A program made the translations under genes and the position numbers. 9,910 nt of DNA from Acidimicrobiaceae bacterium (GTDB lineage: Bacteria; Actinomycetota; Acidimicrobiia; Acidimicrobiales; UBA8190). Below the pieces are notes generated by a model, which had not been told where the DNA came from, ran no database searches, and saw only the letters and a list, made by a program, of their open reading frames with translations. The stretch lies in NCBI GenBank assembly GCA_003453695.1, contig DMNK01000124.1, positions 23,488 through 33,397 of the forward strand, written 5' to 3'. Of the stretch, positions 1 to 6,601 are shown piece by piece. Every line of letters begins with the position of its first letter. The stretch's first letter is position 1.

Positions 1-542
1 AGAGCGTGGTGGGCAACGCCGGGCTCCTCGACGGCCAGCAGGAGCTGACCATCGGCAGCGACCAGGTGGAGGCCGAGCTCATCAGTGGCGTCGCCTACCT
101 CGACTCCACTGCCGGATTTCTCCACAACGATCTCGGCCTGCCCGCCACGGTGGCCAACGCCTACGCCGGCAAGTGGATCTCTCTCAGCTCCTCCGACGCC
201 TTGTACTCCCAGGTCAGCCGGTCGGTGACTCTGAACGGCATCCTCAAGCAGGTCACCCCGACGGGCTCGCTGCGGGCCTCGGGGCCCGGCACGGTGGCGG
301 GCCGCGCCGTCATGGGCGTCATCGGCGGCCTACCCGGGCCTCCGAAGGCCGGGACCACCGGCACCTCCGAGCTCTATGTCGAGATCGCCCGCCCCAACCT
401 TCCCGTCGGATTCTCCGGGGAGGCCACGAGCGCCTCCGGGACGCGGATCACCGACGTCGGCACCTTCCGGGACTGGGGCGGCGCCCTGCAGCTCAGCCCG
501 CCGCCCGGCGCCGTGCCCTACGACTCCCTGCCTAAGTCCTGA
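1..542 (+). CDS. LppX/LprG-like lipoprotein or secreted domain, C-terminal part (5' end outside window)
   Basis: The frame is open from the left edge to the TGA at 540-542, so this is the C-terminal 179 or so residues of a longer gene. A GTG at position 6 is in frame but is probably internal. The visible protein alternates short beta-strand-like stretches. It carries a pattern I associate with actinobacterial LppX/LprAFG-like exported proteins: a GVAYLDS strand, then an AGKWISL segment, a SVTLNGIL helix and a C-terminal SELYVEIARPNLPV stretch. Proteins of that fold form a half-barrel that holds lipid outside the membrane. The signal peptide or lipobox that would confirm export lies upstream, out of view. 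Coding is well supported by codon bias and the clean stop. The family call is from pattern memory and is only moderate. It converges with the minus-strand gene ending at 698. Confidence 0.75.
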   Translation, partial: SVVGNAGLLDGQQELTIGSDQVEAELISGVAYLDSTAGFLHNDLGLPATVANAYAGKWISLSSSDALYSQVSRSVTLNGILKQVTPTGSLRASGPGTVAGRAVMGVIGGLPGPPKAGTTGTSELYVEIARPNLPVGFSGEATSASGTRITDVGTFRDWGGALQLSPPPGAVPYDSLPKS

Positions 543-697
543 GCAGGCGGGCCCGACGCCGCAGGGGAGGCGCCGGAGAGCGACACCAGAAGAAACCCCT
601 GGGCACCGCCGGTCCCGGATCCAGGGCTATTTGACATAAGATCGCTTATCGGCGATCCCGAGCACGCCCGTGGGACCTGCAGACAGGCTGAGCCGGG
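543..697. other. convergent intergenic spacer with two short inverted repeats
   Basis: This 155-bp gap lies between two converging genes. It holds a weak stem CCCTGG (597-602) with CCAGGG (621-626), and an A/T-rich patch at 631-657 with GATCGC (640-645) facing GCGATC (652-657). Inside the patch ATAAG and CTTAT also pair around ATCG (636-649). No stem exceeds 6 bp and there is no T tract, so a bidirectional terminator is possible but weak. TTGACA at 631-636 has no good -10 partner and no plus-strand gene nearby. Confidence 0.35.
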
Positions 698-1153
698 TCA
701 GTCCCAGTAACAGGCGCCCGAGGAGCTGCCCCGGTGCAGGACGTCCAGGGCGTCCGACACCAGCGCCGTTGTCTCGATGGGGCCCCGTTCGAACAGGTGC
801 GACGTGGCGGCCAATTCGAGCTCGAGCCCCTGGAGGGCGCCGCGTTGGAGGTAGGCCAGGTCGCAGCCCGAGGAGTTGAGGCGCTCGGTCACGACCAGGG
901 CCATGGTGTGGCGGGCGCGGTACCAGGGCCGCAGCACATCCTCCCGATCCCCGAGGTCGGGCGGGTCGGTGCCGACCATGGCCAGGGACGCCACGACGTA
1001 AGCGCTGCCCCGGGCGACGGCGTTGACCCACGCCCAGCCCGGAACGGGCAGTCCCGCCTCCACCAGATGATCGGCGTATCGGCCCGACGAGAAGGAGGCC
1101 CAGGCGGCCGTGGGGTCGGGCGGGGACGGACGGCGGGTCATGGCGCCCACCAT
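698..1153 (-). CDS. conserved-looking hypothetical protein, function unknown
   Basis: A 151-aa protein reads from ATG at 1153 to TGA at 698-700. A second in-frame ATG at 1141 would give 147 aa and is preceded by GGTGGG, so either start is possible. I do not recognise the family. It is soluble-looking, with no signal peptide or membrane segment. It is rich in Trp, Tyr, Leu and Ala, with predicted helices such as WAWVNAVARGSAYVVASLAMV and a central stretch containing RARHTMALVVTERL. It ends in a Gly/Ser/Cys-containing tail. Third-position G/C bias supports this frame over the longer overlapping ones. It lies downstream of the alpha/beta hydrolase on the same strand but is separated from it by a strong hairpin, so it may be transcribed independently. 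No convincing promoter or Shine-Dalgarno sequence is visible. Confidence 0.72.
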   Translation of the reverse strand: MVGAMTRRPSPPDPTAAWASFSSGRYADHLVEAGLPVPGWAWVNAVARGSAYVVASLAMVGTDPPDLGDREDVLRPWYRARHTMALVVTERLNSSGCDLAYLQRGALQGLELELAATSHLFERGPIETTALVSDALDVLHRGSSSGACYWD

Positions 1154-1217
1154 GCGGCTCAGCCCGGGGCGCGAACCAGGGTCGAACGGCCCACCGCCGC
1201 CGCCGTGAGGCCCATCG

Positions 1218-1251
1218 CACCGGGCGTCGACGGATGCGCCGACGCCCGGTG
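1218..1251 (-). terminator. strong GC hairpin just after the hydrolase stop
   Basis: CACCGGGCGTCG (1218-1229) and CGACGCCCGGTG (1240-1251) form a perfect 12-bp stem with a 10-base loop, extendable by a G-U pair. It starts 4 nt past the hydrolase stop codon at 1256-1258. No U-run follows on the minus strand, which is common for actinobacterial terminator-like stems. It probably ends or attenuates the hydrolase transcript, or protects its 3' end. Confidence 0.6.
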
Positions 1252-1255
1252 TCGA

Positions 1256-2014
1256 TCAGGGCGGGGACAGGAAGTCGACGACGGCGGTGGCGAACTCTGG
1301 AGACGTCACCGCCGAGAGATGGTCGCCGGGGACGACCACCAGACGCCCCTCGGGCAGGGAGCGGGCCACCAGTTCGGCGTCCCCGACCAAGGTGTCGCGC
1401 TCGCCCACCACCATGAGCACCGGCACGTCGATCGATTCGAGACTCGGATGGCCGGTGATAACCCGGGACCGCTGCAGCGCGGCCAGGGCCAGGCGATCGG
1501 CCTTGGTGGCATCGGCGAAGGCCCGAAAGGCGCGGGGTGTGGCGTCCTCGACGGTTTCGGGGTCCTCCGCCTCGAGGGCCCGGGCGATCTCCTCGGCCGG
1601 GTACCGGCGCTCTTGGGGCCGCGGGGCGAGCAGCCGGGAGCCGATGCCACCCAGCACGGCGCGACGCACCCGGGGCTCGGTGGGCACCAGCCACGCCGCC
1701 ACTTGCGCCCCCATCGAGTAGCCCACGACCGCCAGTTCGCCGAGGGCCAGGTGGTCGATGAGGCCAACGGCGTCGCGCACCAGGGCGTTGTCGGCGTAGG
1801 CGGCCGGGTCATGGGGCTTCCCGGAGCGGCCGTGGCCGCGGGCGTCGTAGGCCACCGCCGTGAACCCGGCTCGCACCAGTGCGTCAACGACGCCGGGCCG
1901 CACCCAGTTGACCGAGGCACTGGATGCGAAGCCGTGCATGAGGAGCACGGCCGGCCCCTCGCCCGCCACCTGGTAGTCGATCTCGACCCCGTCGGGGGCA
2001 GCCCAGCGAGGCAC
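1256..2014 (-). CDS. alpha/beta-fold hydrolase
   Basis: This is a 252-aa single-domain alpha/beta hydrolase if started at GTG 2014. An in-frame ATG at 2080 would add 22 residues rich in Gly, Pro and Arg that look untranslated or disordered. I prefer 2014 because VPRWAAPDGVEIDY is the usual N-terminus of the family. Visible landmarks are the oxyanion-hole HGF at residues 27-29, the strand-helix DARGHGRSGKP at 57-67, and the nucleophile elbow GYSMG with Ser100. A late GERDTL supplies the acid Asp and GDHLS the catalytic His, so the triad is complete. The fold covers esterases, epoxide hydrolases, dehalogenases and C-C hydrolases, and the sequence does not settle the substrate. It is probably cytoplasmic. 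It is divergent from the thioesterase at 2167 and followed by a strong hairpin. Confidence 0.9.
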   Translation of the reverse strand: MPRWAAPDGVEIDYQVAGEGPAVLLMHGFASSASVNWVRPGVVDALVRAGFTAVAYDARGHGRSGKPHDPAAYADNALVRDAVGLIDHLALGELAVVGYSMGAQVAAWLVPTEPRVRRAVLGGIGSRLLAPRPQERRYPAEEIARALEAEDPETVEDATPRAFRAFADATKADRLALAALQRSRVITGHPSLESIDVPVLMVVGERDTLVGDAELVARSLPEGRLVVVPGDHLSAVTSPEFATAVVDFLSPP

Positions 2015-2078
2015 CGGGCCATGGTGCCCGTTGGCGGCCCGACGCCGCCACCTGCCCGGCCCGGGCCCGCCGGTGCCC

Positions 2079-2094
2079 ATCTCAGATCTGGGAT
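2079..2094. promoter_or_regulatory. 16-bp near-palindrome in divergent promoter region, possible operator
   Basis: ATCTCAGATCTGGGAT is symmetric about the central AGATCT, with one T/G mismatch pair. It lies between the divergently transcribed hydrolase and thioesterase, 65 bp upstream of the GTG start preferred for the hydrolase and about 72 bp before the thioesterase start. The position and symmetry suit a dimeric regulator, but no regulator gene is in the window and no second copy was seen. Confidence 0.3.
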
Positions 2095-2153
2095 ATGGCG
2101 AAGATGGAATGGCCGCCCGCCGGCCGGGCTCGGTCGCCAGGCCCCGCCTCCCC

Positions 2154-2159
2154 TACCAT
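2154..2159 (+). promoter_or_regulatory. candidate -10 element (TACCAT) for a leaderless thioesterase mRNA
   Basis: TACCAT fits the actinobacterial TANNNT -10 pattern and ends 7 nt before the GTG at 2167. Transcription would then begin at or one base before the start codon. That would explain the absence of any Shine-Dalgarno sequence. No good -35 element is visible. Confidence 0.35.
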
Positions 2160-2166
2160 CGCCGGG

Positions 2167-2829
2167 GTGACGACCACCGAGGACACCACCGCCCTGCGTC
2201 GCGCCATGGGCGACGAGCTGCGGGCCGTGATCGACGTCCTCCTCTCCCGCCAGGCGTCGACCGAAGGTCTGGAACGTGCCCTCGAACTCACCGCCGAGGT
2301 CCGGCGCGCCCTGGGCGGCCCGCCTGCGCCCGCCTACAACGCCTCGCCGGCGTACTGGCGCGGCGACGAGAGGTCGTGGGGCAGCTACATGGACATGACG
2401 ATCTTCGGCGGGGGCATCAATCCCCTCGGCATGCCCATGCGGCCCGAGTACGGGCTCGACGACGAGGGTCAGCCCTACGCCGAAGCCACGGTGCGCCTGG
2501 GCCGTCCCTATCTGGGCGGGCCCAACATGGTCCACGGCGGGTATGTGGCCGGCCTGCTCGACCACATGTTCGGCCTGGCCATGCACGCCGGGCCGCTCAT
2601 CGCTGTCACGGCCACCTTGACCGTGCGCTACGTGGCACCCACCCCGGTCGATCGCGACCTGGGTCTGCGCGCCTGGTTCGAGCCCGGCCGGGGACGCCGG
2701 CTCACCGGGCACGCCACCTGTCACGACGGCGAGGTGCTCACCGCCGAGGCCGAAGGGCTGTTCCTGCGGGTGGACATGGCCGAGATGGCGAAGCGCAACG
2801 CCACCTCCACCGCCGAGCCCGGCGCGTAG
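2167..2829 (+). CDS. PaaI-like hot-dog fold acyl-CoA thioesterase
   Basis: The protein is 220 aa from GTG 2167 to TAG 2827-2829. The frame is open upstream to an ATG at 2095, but those extra residues are Pro/Arg-rich, and the TACCAT box sits at 2154, so I chose 2167. An N-terminal helical region (about 1-50) precedes a hot-dog domain. In that domain NMVHGGYVAGLLD holds the HGG signature (residues 123-125) and Asp132 on the following central helix, as in PaaI/4HBT thioesterases. A later strand, VTATLTVRYVAPTPVD, and a terminal strand ending AEGLFLRVD complete the fold. Such enzymes hydrolyse acyl-CoA thioesters in the cytoplasm. The chain length or aromatic preference cannot be read from the sequence. 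The PIG-L gene begins 11 nt after its stop, so the two are probably co-transcribed. Confidence 0.85.
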   Translation: MTTTEDTTALRRAMGDELRAVIDVLLSRQASTEGLERALELTAEVRRALGGPPAPAYNASPAYWRGDERSWGSYMDMTIFGGGINPLGMPMRPEYGLDDEGQPYAEATVRLGRPYLGGPNMVHGGYVAGLLDHMFGLAMHAGPLIAVTATLTVRYVAPTPVDRDLGLRAWFEPGRGRRLTGHATCHDGEVLTAEAEGLFLRVDMAEMAKRNATSTAEPGA

Positions 2830-2840
2830 TCGGGTCCGCC

Positions 2841-3632
2841 ATGGCCACCGCCGTCTTCTTCCACGCCCATCCCGACGACGAGACCATCGCCACCGGGGGG
2901 ACGATGGCCCGGGCCGCCGCCGAGGGCCACCGGGTGGTGCTCGTCACCGCCACCGCCGGGGAGCTCGGCGAAGTGCCCGACGGCTTTCTGGCCCCGGGCG
3001 AAGACCTCGCCAGCCGGAGGGCGGAGGAGCTGGCTGCCGCCTGTCAGATCCTGGGCGTGGCCCGCCACCTCTGTCTCGGCTACGGGGACTCGGGGATGGC
3101 CGGTGAGCCCAGTAACGACGTCGAAGGAAGCTTCTGGCGAGCCGACGTCGACGAGGCAGCGGCTGCCCTGGCCGCCGTCCTCGAGGAGGAGCAGGCCGAG
3201 GTGCTCACCGCCTACGACGAGCACGGCGGCTACGGCCACCCCGACCACATCCAGGTGCACCGGGTGGGCTTGCGCGCCGGCGAGATGGCCAGGACGCCAC
3301 GCGTGTACATGGCCACCATCAACCGGGATCACGTCCAGCGTCTGGCCGAGCAGGCAGGGGCCTTCGGGGTCGAGCTCCCCGAAGGGGACGCACCCGATTT
3401 CGCCGACCTGGGCGTCGAGGAGGCGCGCATCACCACCTCCGTCGACGTCAGTGAATTCCTCGGTGCCAAACGGCGGGCCATGGAGGCCCACGCCTCTCAG
3501 ATCGCCGAGACGTCGTTCTTCCTGGCCGTCCCGCCGGAGGCCTTCGCCGTCATCTGGGGCACCGAGTGGTACATCCGCCAAGGGGCGGCCCCAGGAGGCG
3601 AGATGGAGTACGACCTGCTTCCCAGTCCCTGA
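2841..3632 (+). CDS. PIG-L family N-acetylglucosaminide deacetylase, MshB/Mca-like
   Basis: A 263-aa protein reads from ATG 2841 to TGA 3630-3632. The metal-binding AHPDDE motif lies at residues 9-14, directly after the first strand. The second signature DEHGGYGHPDH (126-136) supplies the late His ligand, and LGYGDSGMAG lies at 79-88. These match the LmbE/PIG-L superfamily and specifically the MshB/Mca branch of mycothiol metabolism. MshB deacetylates GlcNAc-inositol in mycothiol synthesis, and Mca cleaves mycothiol S-conjugates in detoxification. The sequence mixes features of both, so I give no gene symbol. There is no signal peptide, so it is probably cytoplasmic and zinc-dependent. It has no clear Shine-Dalgarno sequence and lies 11 nt after the thioesterase stop, suggesting translational coupling. 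Confidence 0.9.
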   Translation: MATAVFFHAHPDDETIATGGTMARAAAEGHRVVLVTATAGELGEVPDGFLAPGEDLASRRAEELAAACQILGVARHLCLGYGDSGMAGEPSNDVEGSFWRADVDEAAAALAAVLEEEQAEVLTAYDEHGGYGHPDHIQVHRVGLRAGEMARTPRVYMATINRDHVQRLAEQAGAFGVELPEGDAPDFADLGVEEARITTSVDVSEFLGAKRRAMEAHASQIAETSFFLAVPPEAFAVIWGTEWYIRQGAAPGGEMEYDLLPSP

Positions 3633-3659
3633 CGAAGGGCCACGACACTCTTCCCTCCA

Positions 3660-3673
3660 CCAGCCACGGCTGG
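3660..3673 (+). terminator. weak hairpin after the PIG-L gene
   Basis: CCAGCC (3660-3665) faces GGCTGG (3668-3673). Because the loop cannot be 2 nt, the real stem is 5 bp with loop CACG. It lies 27 nt after the PIG-L stop and has no T tract, so it is at best a weak terminator. The rest of the 120-bp gap to 3753 shows only the candidate -10 element described separately. Confidence 0.25.
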
Positions 3674-3735
3674 CAATCGCCGGTGCGCCCGGAGCGGTAG
3701 GGGGACCGTCGACTGGCCCGACAGGGCGCGGAAGC

Positions 3736-3741
3736 TAGCGT
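3736..3741 (+). promoter_or_regulatory. candidate -10 element (TAGCGT) upstream of the 441-aa gene
   Basis: TAGCGT matches TANNNT and ends 11 nt before ATG 3753, predicting a leader of only about 5 nt. TCGACT at 3709-3714 resembles a -35 box but is 21 bp away, which is too far for comfort. No Shine-Dalgarno sequence precedes the ATG, in line with a near-leaderless mRNA. Confidence 0.3.
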
Positions 3742-3752
3742 GGTCAGGCGGC

Positions 3753-5078
3753 ATGGCCCGACGGATCGACATCGAGCTCACCAGCCAGCGTCCCGATGGA
3801 AGCTGGACGTGGCGCGCTCCCGGAGCACGACAGCCGCGCGGGGACGTCGCCGCCGAGCTCGTCCCGTCCGGGGTCAAGGTCGGAGACGTGTTGCGGGCCG
3901 ACGCCGAGTTCGATCTGGACGGCATCGTCGTCACCGCCGTGCTGGCCCAGCGCCCGGCGACGCGCAGCGACGACGAACGGAACCGCATCGAGGTGCTCGG
4001 CCCTGGACGCAGCTCCACTGGTGTGTCGGTCACCCTCGCTCCGGGCAGCAGGCGACGCGCTGAGGACGACGAGCGCGGCCGGGGCCGCCGCGGCGACGGC
4101 GACGACGCCGGCCCGCGTCGCACCCGCCGTCCCGGCGCCGGCGGTGACCGGGCACGGCGACCCCGGACGCCGGCCTCCGACGAGGCCGGGGTGGCGGCCG
4201 GCCGGCCCGAGGGAGAGCCCCCGGCACGCCGTCCTCGCCGGGAGGAAGCCGGAGGAGAGCGCCGGCGGTCCGGTGGTGCCGAAGGCGCCGAGCGCGCCGG
4301 ACGGCCCCGCCGCCTGCAGCCGGCCGCCACCTACCGCAACGCCGCGCTGGCCGATCTGCGGCCCGAGCAGCTGCCCGTGGCCGAGCAGCTCCTTCGGGGG
4401 GGTATCCCCGCCTTGCGGGCCGCCATCGACGAGCAGAACTCCCGGGCCCGGGCCGAGGGTCGGGCCCCGGTCTCACCGGAGCCGCTTCTGGCCATGGCCG
4501 AGGAGCTGCTACCCAAGATGAACCTGGCCACGTGGAAGGACCGGGCTACTGCCGTCCGGACCGCCGGCAAGGACGCCCCCTTGCGTGAGGTGCGCTCGGT
4601 GGTCGCCGGTGCGTCGGCCGTCGCCCTCGACGAAGAAGGACGCGCCCTGCTGTCCCAGCTGCGCCAGGGCCTCGACGACAGGGTCACCGCCTTGCGCCAT
4701 GCCTGGCTGGGCCGTGTCACCTCGGCCCTCGACGAGGGTCGGGTCGCCGACGCCCTGCGTCTTGCCTCGCGTGCCCCCGAGCCCGCCGCCCGCATCCCCG
4801 CCGAGCTCGCCGTCCGGCTGTCTGCCGACGCCGGTGCCGCCATGGGCGGCGCCGTCCCCGAGCAGGAGTGGCTCGCCCTGCTCGACGCCGTGGTGGGCTC
4901 ACCGGTGCGACGCACGGTGAAGCCCGCCGGCCTCCCTGAAGCACCGAGTGAGGACCTCCTTCAAGCAGCGCGACGCGCCGCCGGCCAGGTCCCCGAGCTG
5001 GCCCGGTTGCTGGGCCTGCCCATCCCCCCGCCTCCCGGCCCCCGGCGTCCGGCGCCGGTCGGAGCGCGGCGCACCTGA
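3753..5078 (+). CDS. hypothetical three-part protein with Arg/Gly/acidic disordered linker
   Basis: This 441-aa protein was not recognised. Residues 1-97 form a compact, beta-rich domain (starting MARRIDIELTSQRPDG, then VGDVLRADAEFDLDGIVVTAVL) that recalls small OB-like or S1-like folds, though that likeness is only impressionistic. Residues about 98-190 are a charged low-complexity linker packed with Arg, Gly, Glu, Asp and Pro, typical of disordered nucleic-acid-binding tails. Residues about 192-427 are helical: RPEQLPVAEQLLRGG, LLAMAEELLPKMNLATWKDRA, then several Ala/Leu/Arg helices ending in a Pro-rich tail. There are no membrane segments or signal peptide. Codon bias supports the frame throughout, including the linker. 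It stands alone between the PIG-L gene and the convergent Nudix operon. An RNA- or ribosome-linked role is a guess from composition. Confidence 0.82.
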   Translation: MARRIDIELTSQRPDGSWTWRAPGARQPRGDVAAELVPSGVKVGDVLRADAEFDLDGIVVTAVLAQRPATRSDDERNRIEVLGPGRSSTGVSVTLAPGSRRRAEDDERGRGRRGDGDDAGPRRTRRPGAGGDRARRPRTPASDEAGVAAGRPEGEPPARRPRREEAGGERRRSGGAEGAERAGRPRRLQPAATYRNAALADLRPEQLPVAEQLLRGGIPALRAAIDEQNSRARAEGRAPVSPEPLLAMAEELLPKMNLATWKDRATAVRTAGKDAPLREVRSVVAGASAVALDEEGRALLSQLRQGLDDRVTALRHAWLGRVTSALDEGRVADALRLASRAPEPAARIPAELAVRLSADAGAAMGGAVPEQEWLALLDAVVGSPVRRTVKPAGLPEAPSEDLLQAARRAAGQVPELARLLGLPIPPPPGPRRPAPVGARRT

Positions 5079-5114
5079 TTCACCGCCGCCGGTTCGCCCC
5101 TGCCAGGCCGGTCG

Positions 5115-5528
5115 TCACATCACACCGTGCTGGGCGAGGAACGTCTCGAGCCCGTCGACGAGGTCGACACCCGACAGCTCGGCGAGCGGGACCCACGCCA
5201 CCCCGGCAGCGTCGCCACCAGCCACCGCTGCCCCCCCTTCGACGGACACGGTGAAGTCGAGGATGACGAAGTGGTGGTCGTCGCCTCTGCGCTCGACCCA
5301 CCCGACCAACTGGCCGCAGCGCACCGACAGGCCGGTCTCCTCGAGCACCTCGCGCTCGAGCGCCTGCTCCAGCGTCTCGCCCCACTCCACCCTTCCGCCC
5401 GGCAGGCTCCATCTCCCCGCCTGGGGCGGCTGCGCCCGGCGCACGAGCAGCAAGGCACCGTGGGCCACGGCCACGGCACCGACGGCGATCTCCGGGCGCC
5501 TGCCGGCGGGGCCCTGCCGGCCGGTCAC
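5115..5528 (-). CDS. Nudix (MutT-type) hydrolase
   Basis: The protein is 137 aa from GTG 5528 to TGA 5115-5117. It has a perfect Nudix box, G-x5-E-x7-RE-U-x-EE-x-G-U: Gly45, Glu51, Arg59-Glu60, Glu63-Glu64 and Gly66, within GGRVEWGE and REVLEETGL. These Glu residues bind the Mg2+ that cleaves nucleoside diphosphate-X bonds. RWSLPGG just before the box is typical of MutT-like and ADP-ribose-type enzymes, and the substrate cannot be assigned. The 137-residue length is normal for a single-domain member. Its GTG overlaps the TGA of the upstream acetyltransferase gene by 4 nt (5525-5528), so it is probably translated by coupling. It is the last gene of the minus-strand operon and converges with the 441-aa gene across a 36-bp gap that shows no clear terminator. 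Confidence 0.93.
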   Translation of the reverse strand: MTGRQGPAGRRPEIAVGAVAVAHGALLLVRRAQPPQAGRWSLPGGRVEWGETLEQALEREVLEETGLSVRCGQLVGWVERRGDDHHFVILDFTVSVEGGAAVAGGDAAGVAWVPLAELSGVDLVDGLETFLAQHGVM

Positions 5529-6001
5529 CGCAGCGTGTGGTGGACGGTGAGCAGGCGGGCTTTGAATCCGGCGGCTTCGTAGAAGTTCTTCGTGCGACGG
5601 TCACCGGGAAGGGCGGTGGCGTCGACCCCCCGGCACGCCGAGGCGGCGAACCACGAGACCAGTGCGTCGAGGAGCGCTCGTCCCACGCCGACGCCGCGCC
5701 CCTGCTGCTCGACGTAGCACCCGTCCACGACGCCGAGAAGGGCCTCGCCCACGTCGTCCAGATGGCCCACGGCGATGCCCACCACCGTGTCGTCGATGGT
5801 GCCGACCAGCACGCGGCGGCGCGACGAGGCCTGCAGCCCGTCGAGGCCGCCGGGGCGGAGCAGTGCCTTGACCACGACCCCCGTCTCCCGCCGGGCGTAC
5901 AGGGACCCGCCCCGCTGGTGCTCGAGCTCGGCCAGGGCCTGTTGGCACAGCTCGGCACAGCGATCGGCGTCAGCTCGCGCCGCCAGCCGGGCCCCCTCCA
6001 C
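5525..6001 (-). CDS. GNAT family N-acetyltransferase
   Basis: The protein is 158 aa from GTG 6001 to TGA 5525-5527. The acetyl-CoA-binding motif A is clear: [14 protein letters not shown] contains R-x-x-G-x-G at Arg102, Gly105 and Gly107, preceded by the strand VVDGCYV. The C-terminal FYEAAGF (140-146) is the usual GNAT motif B ending. The central [18 protein letters not shown] segment is the expected beta2-beta3-beta4 hairpin region. The N-terminus ([17 protein letters not shown]) matches the family's first helices. The acceptor substrate is unknown. It follows the 174-aa gene by 14 nt and overlaps the Nudix gene by 4 nt, so the three probably form one transcript. No Shine-Dalgarno sequence was seen before the GTG, which may rely on re-initiation. 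Confidence 0.9.
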   Translation of the reverse strand: MEGARLAARADADRCAELCQQALAELEHQRGGSLYARRETGVVVKALLRPGGLDGLQASSRRRVLVGTIDDTVVGIAVGHLDDVGEALLGVVDGCYVEQQGRGVGVGRALLDALVSWFAASACRGVDATALPGDRRTKNFYEAAGFKARLLTVHHTLR

Positions 6002-6015
6002 CTGTGGCGTCCGGG

Positions 6016-6540
6016 TCAGACGGGGCCGGCTCCGGCGAGCAGCTGGTCCACCCGATTGAGGATGGTGCGCCGGCGCCGGTGAGACAGCTCGTGGTCTCGG
6101 ATGGCCTCGAGCTCGCCCTGAGACAACCCGCCCAGGCGCTGCACCACCTGCGAGGCCGACAGGCTGTCGTAGCCGGGGATGCCCAACACCCGGGACGTGA
6201 GGGCCCCGTTGTCGGAAGGTGCGGCAGCGGGCGGCGTCGCCCTGTCGTCCGCGGCGGCAGGGGCAGGCGTCGTGGCCGGCGGAGCCGAAGCGGTGGCGGC
6301 GCCGGGGGGCTCGGTGGGTCCGCCCGGCTTCAAGCCGCCCAGCGTCGACTCGATCTGCCGGCGACCCATCTGCACGGCGAACTGTCCGACCAGCCGGGCC
6401 GTGTGAACCTGACCCTCGACGCGATGCCTCCCCTTCTCCACCAGTTTGGGGAACTCCTCCACGGCGGTGATGGCCAGGCCGGCCGGGCCGAAGACGAGGA
6501 GGTCGAGCAGCCGGTCCCCGGGCGTCTTGTGGTCGCTCAC
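6016..6540 (-). CDS. two-domain hypothetical protein (amphipathic N-terminus, Pro/Ala linker, helical C-terminal domain)
   Basis: A 174-aa protein starts at GTG 6540, with a strong AAGGAGG 4 nt upstream that fixes the start. Residues 1-69 are amphipathic helices (DRLLDLLVFGPAGLAITAVE, then EEFPKLVEKG and VGQFAVQMGRRQIE). This resembles the N-terminal region of actinobacterial proteins annotated as lipid-droplet-associated, from memory only. Residues 70-115 are a Pro/Ala/Thr linker. Residues 119-170 form a compact helical module, IPGYDSLSASQVVQRLGGLS then ELEAIRDHELSHRRRRTIL, a pattern I recall at the C-terminus of several actinobacterial proteins and which is SAP-like in size. The function is unknown, and a membrane-surface or nucleic-acid-linked role is only inference. 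It lies between the DUF4193 gene (91 nt upstream) and the GNAT gene (14 nt downstream). Confidence 0.85.
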   Translation of the reverse strand: MSDHKTPGDRLLDLLVFGPAGLAITAVEEFPKLVEKGRHRVEGQVHTARLVGQFAVQMGRRQIESTLGGLKPGGPTEPPGAATASAPPATTPAPAAADDRATPPAAAPSDNGALTSRVLGIPGYDSLSASQVVQRLGGLSQGELEAIRDHELSHRRRRTILNRVDQLLAGAGPV

Positions 6541-6544
6541 CGAA

Positions 6545-6551
6545 CCTCCTT
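6545..6551 (-). promoter_or_regulatory. near-perfect Shine-Dalgarno site for the 174-aa gene
   Basis: The minus strand reads AAGGAGG followed by TTCG and the GTG start at 6540. This is the strongest ribosome-binding site in the window and it decides the start of the 174-aa gene. The 4-nt spacing is a little short. Confidence 0.8.
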
Positions 6552-6601
6552 GTGGGTGGCGCGCCGCCGCGCCCGCCCGTGCCTCGTCATAGCCCGTCCG
6601 C

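Noticed and set aside
631..659. TTGACA as a plus-strand promoter
   Set aside because: There is no -10 element at 16-18 bp and the next plus-strand gene begins about 1.5 kb away, past two minus-strand genes.
734..2170. A 478-aa open frame on the plus strand
   Set aside because: It runs antisense through the hydrolase and the 151-aa gene, whose frames have motifs and G/C-biased third positions. The protein is low-complexity Gly/Arg/His without recognisable motifs.
2031..2840. Upstream extension of the PIG-L frame
   Set aside because: The extension overlaps the thioesterase in another frame, is Arg/His/Pro-rich and lacks motifs. The family N-terminus (ATAVFFHAHPDDE) begins right after ATG 2841.
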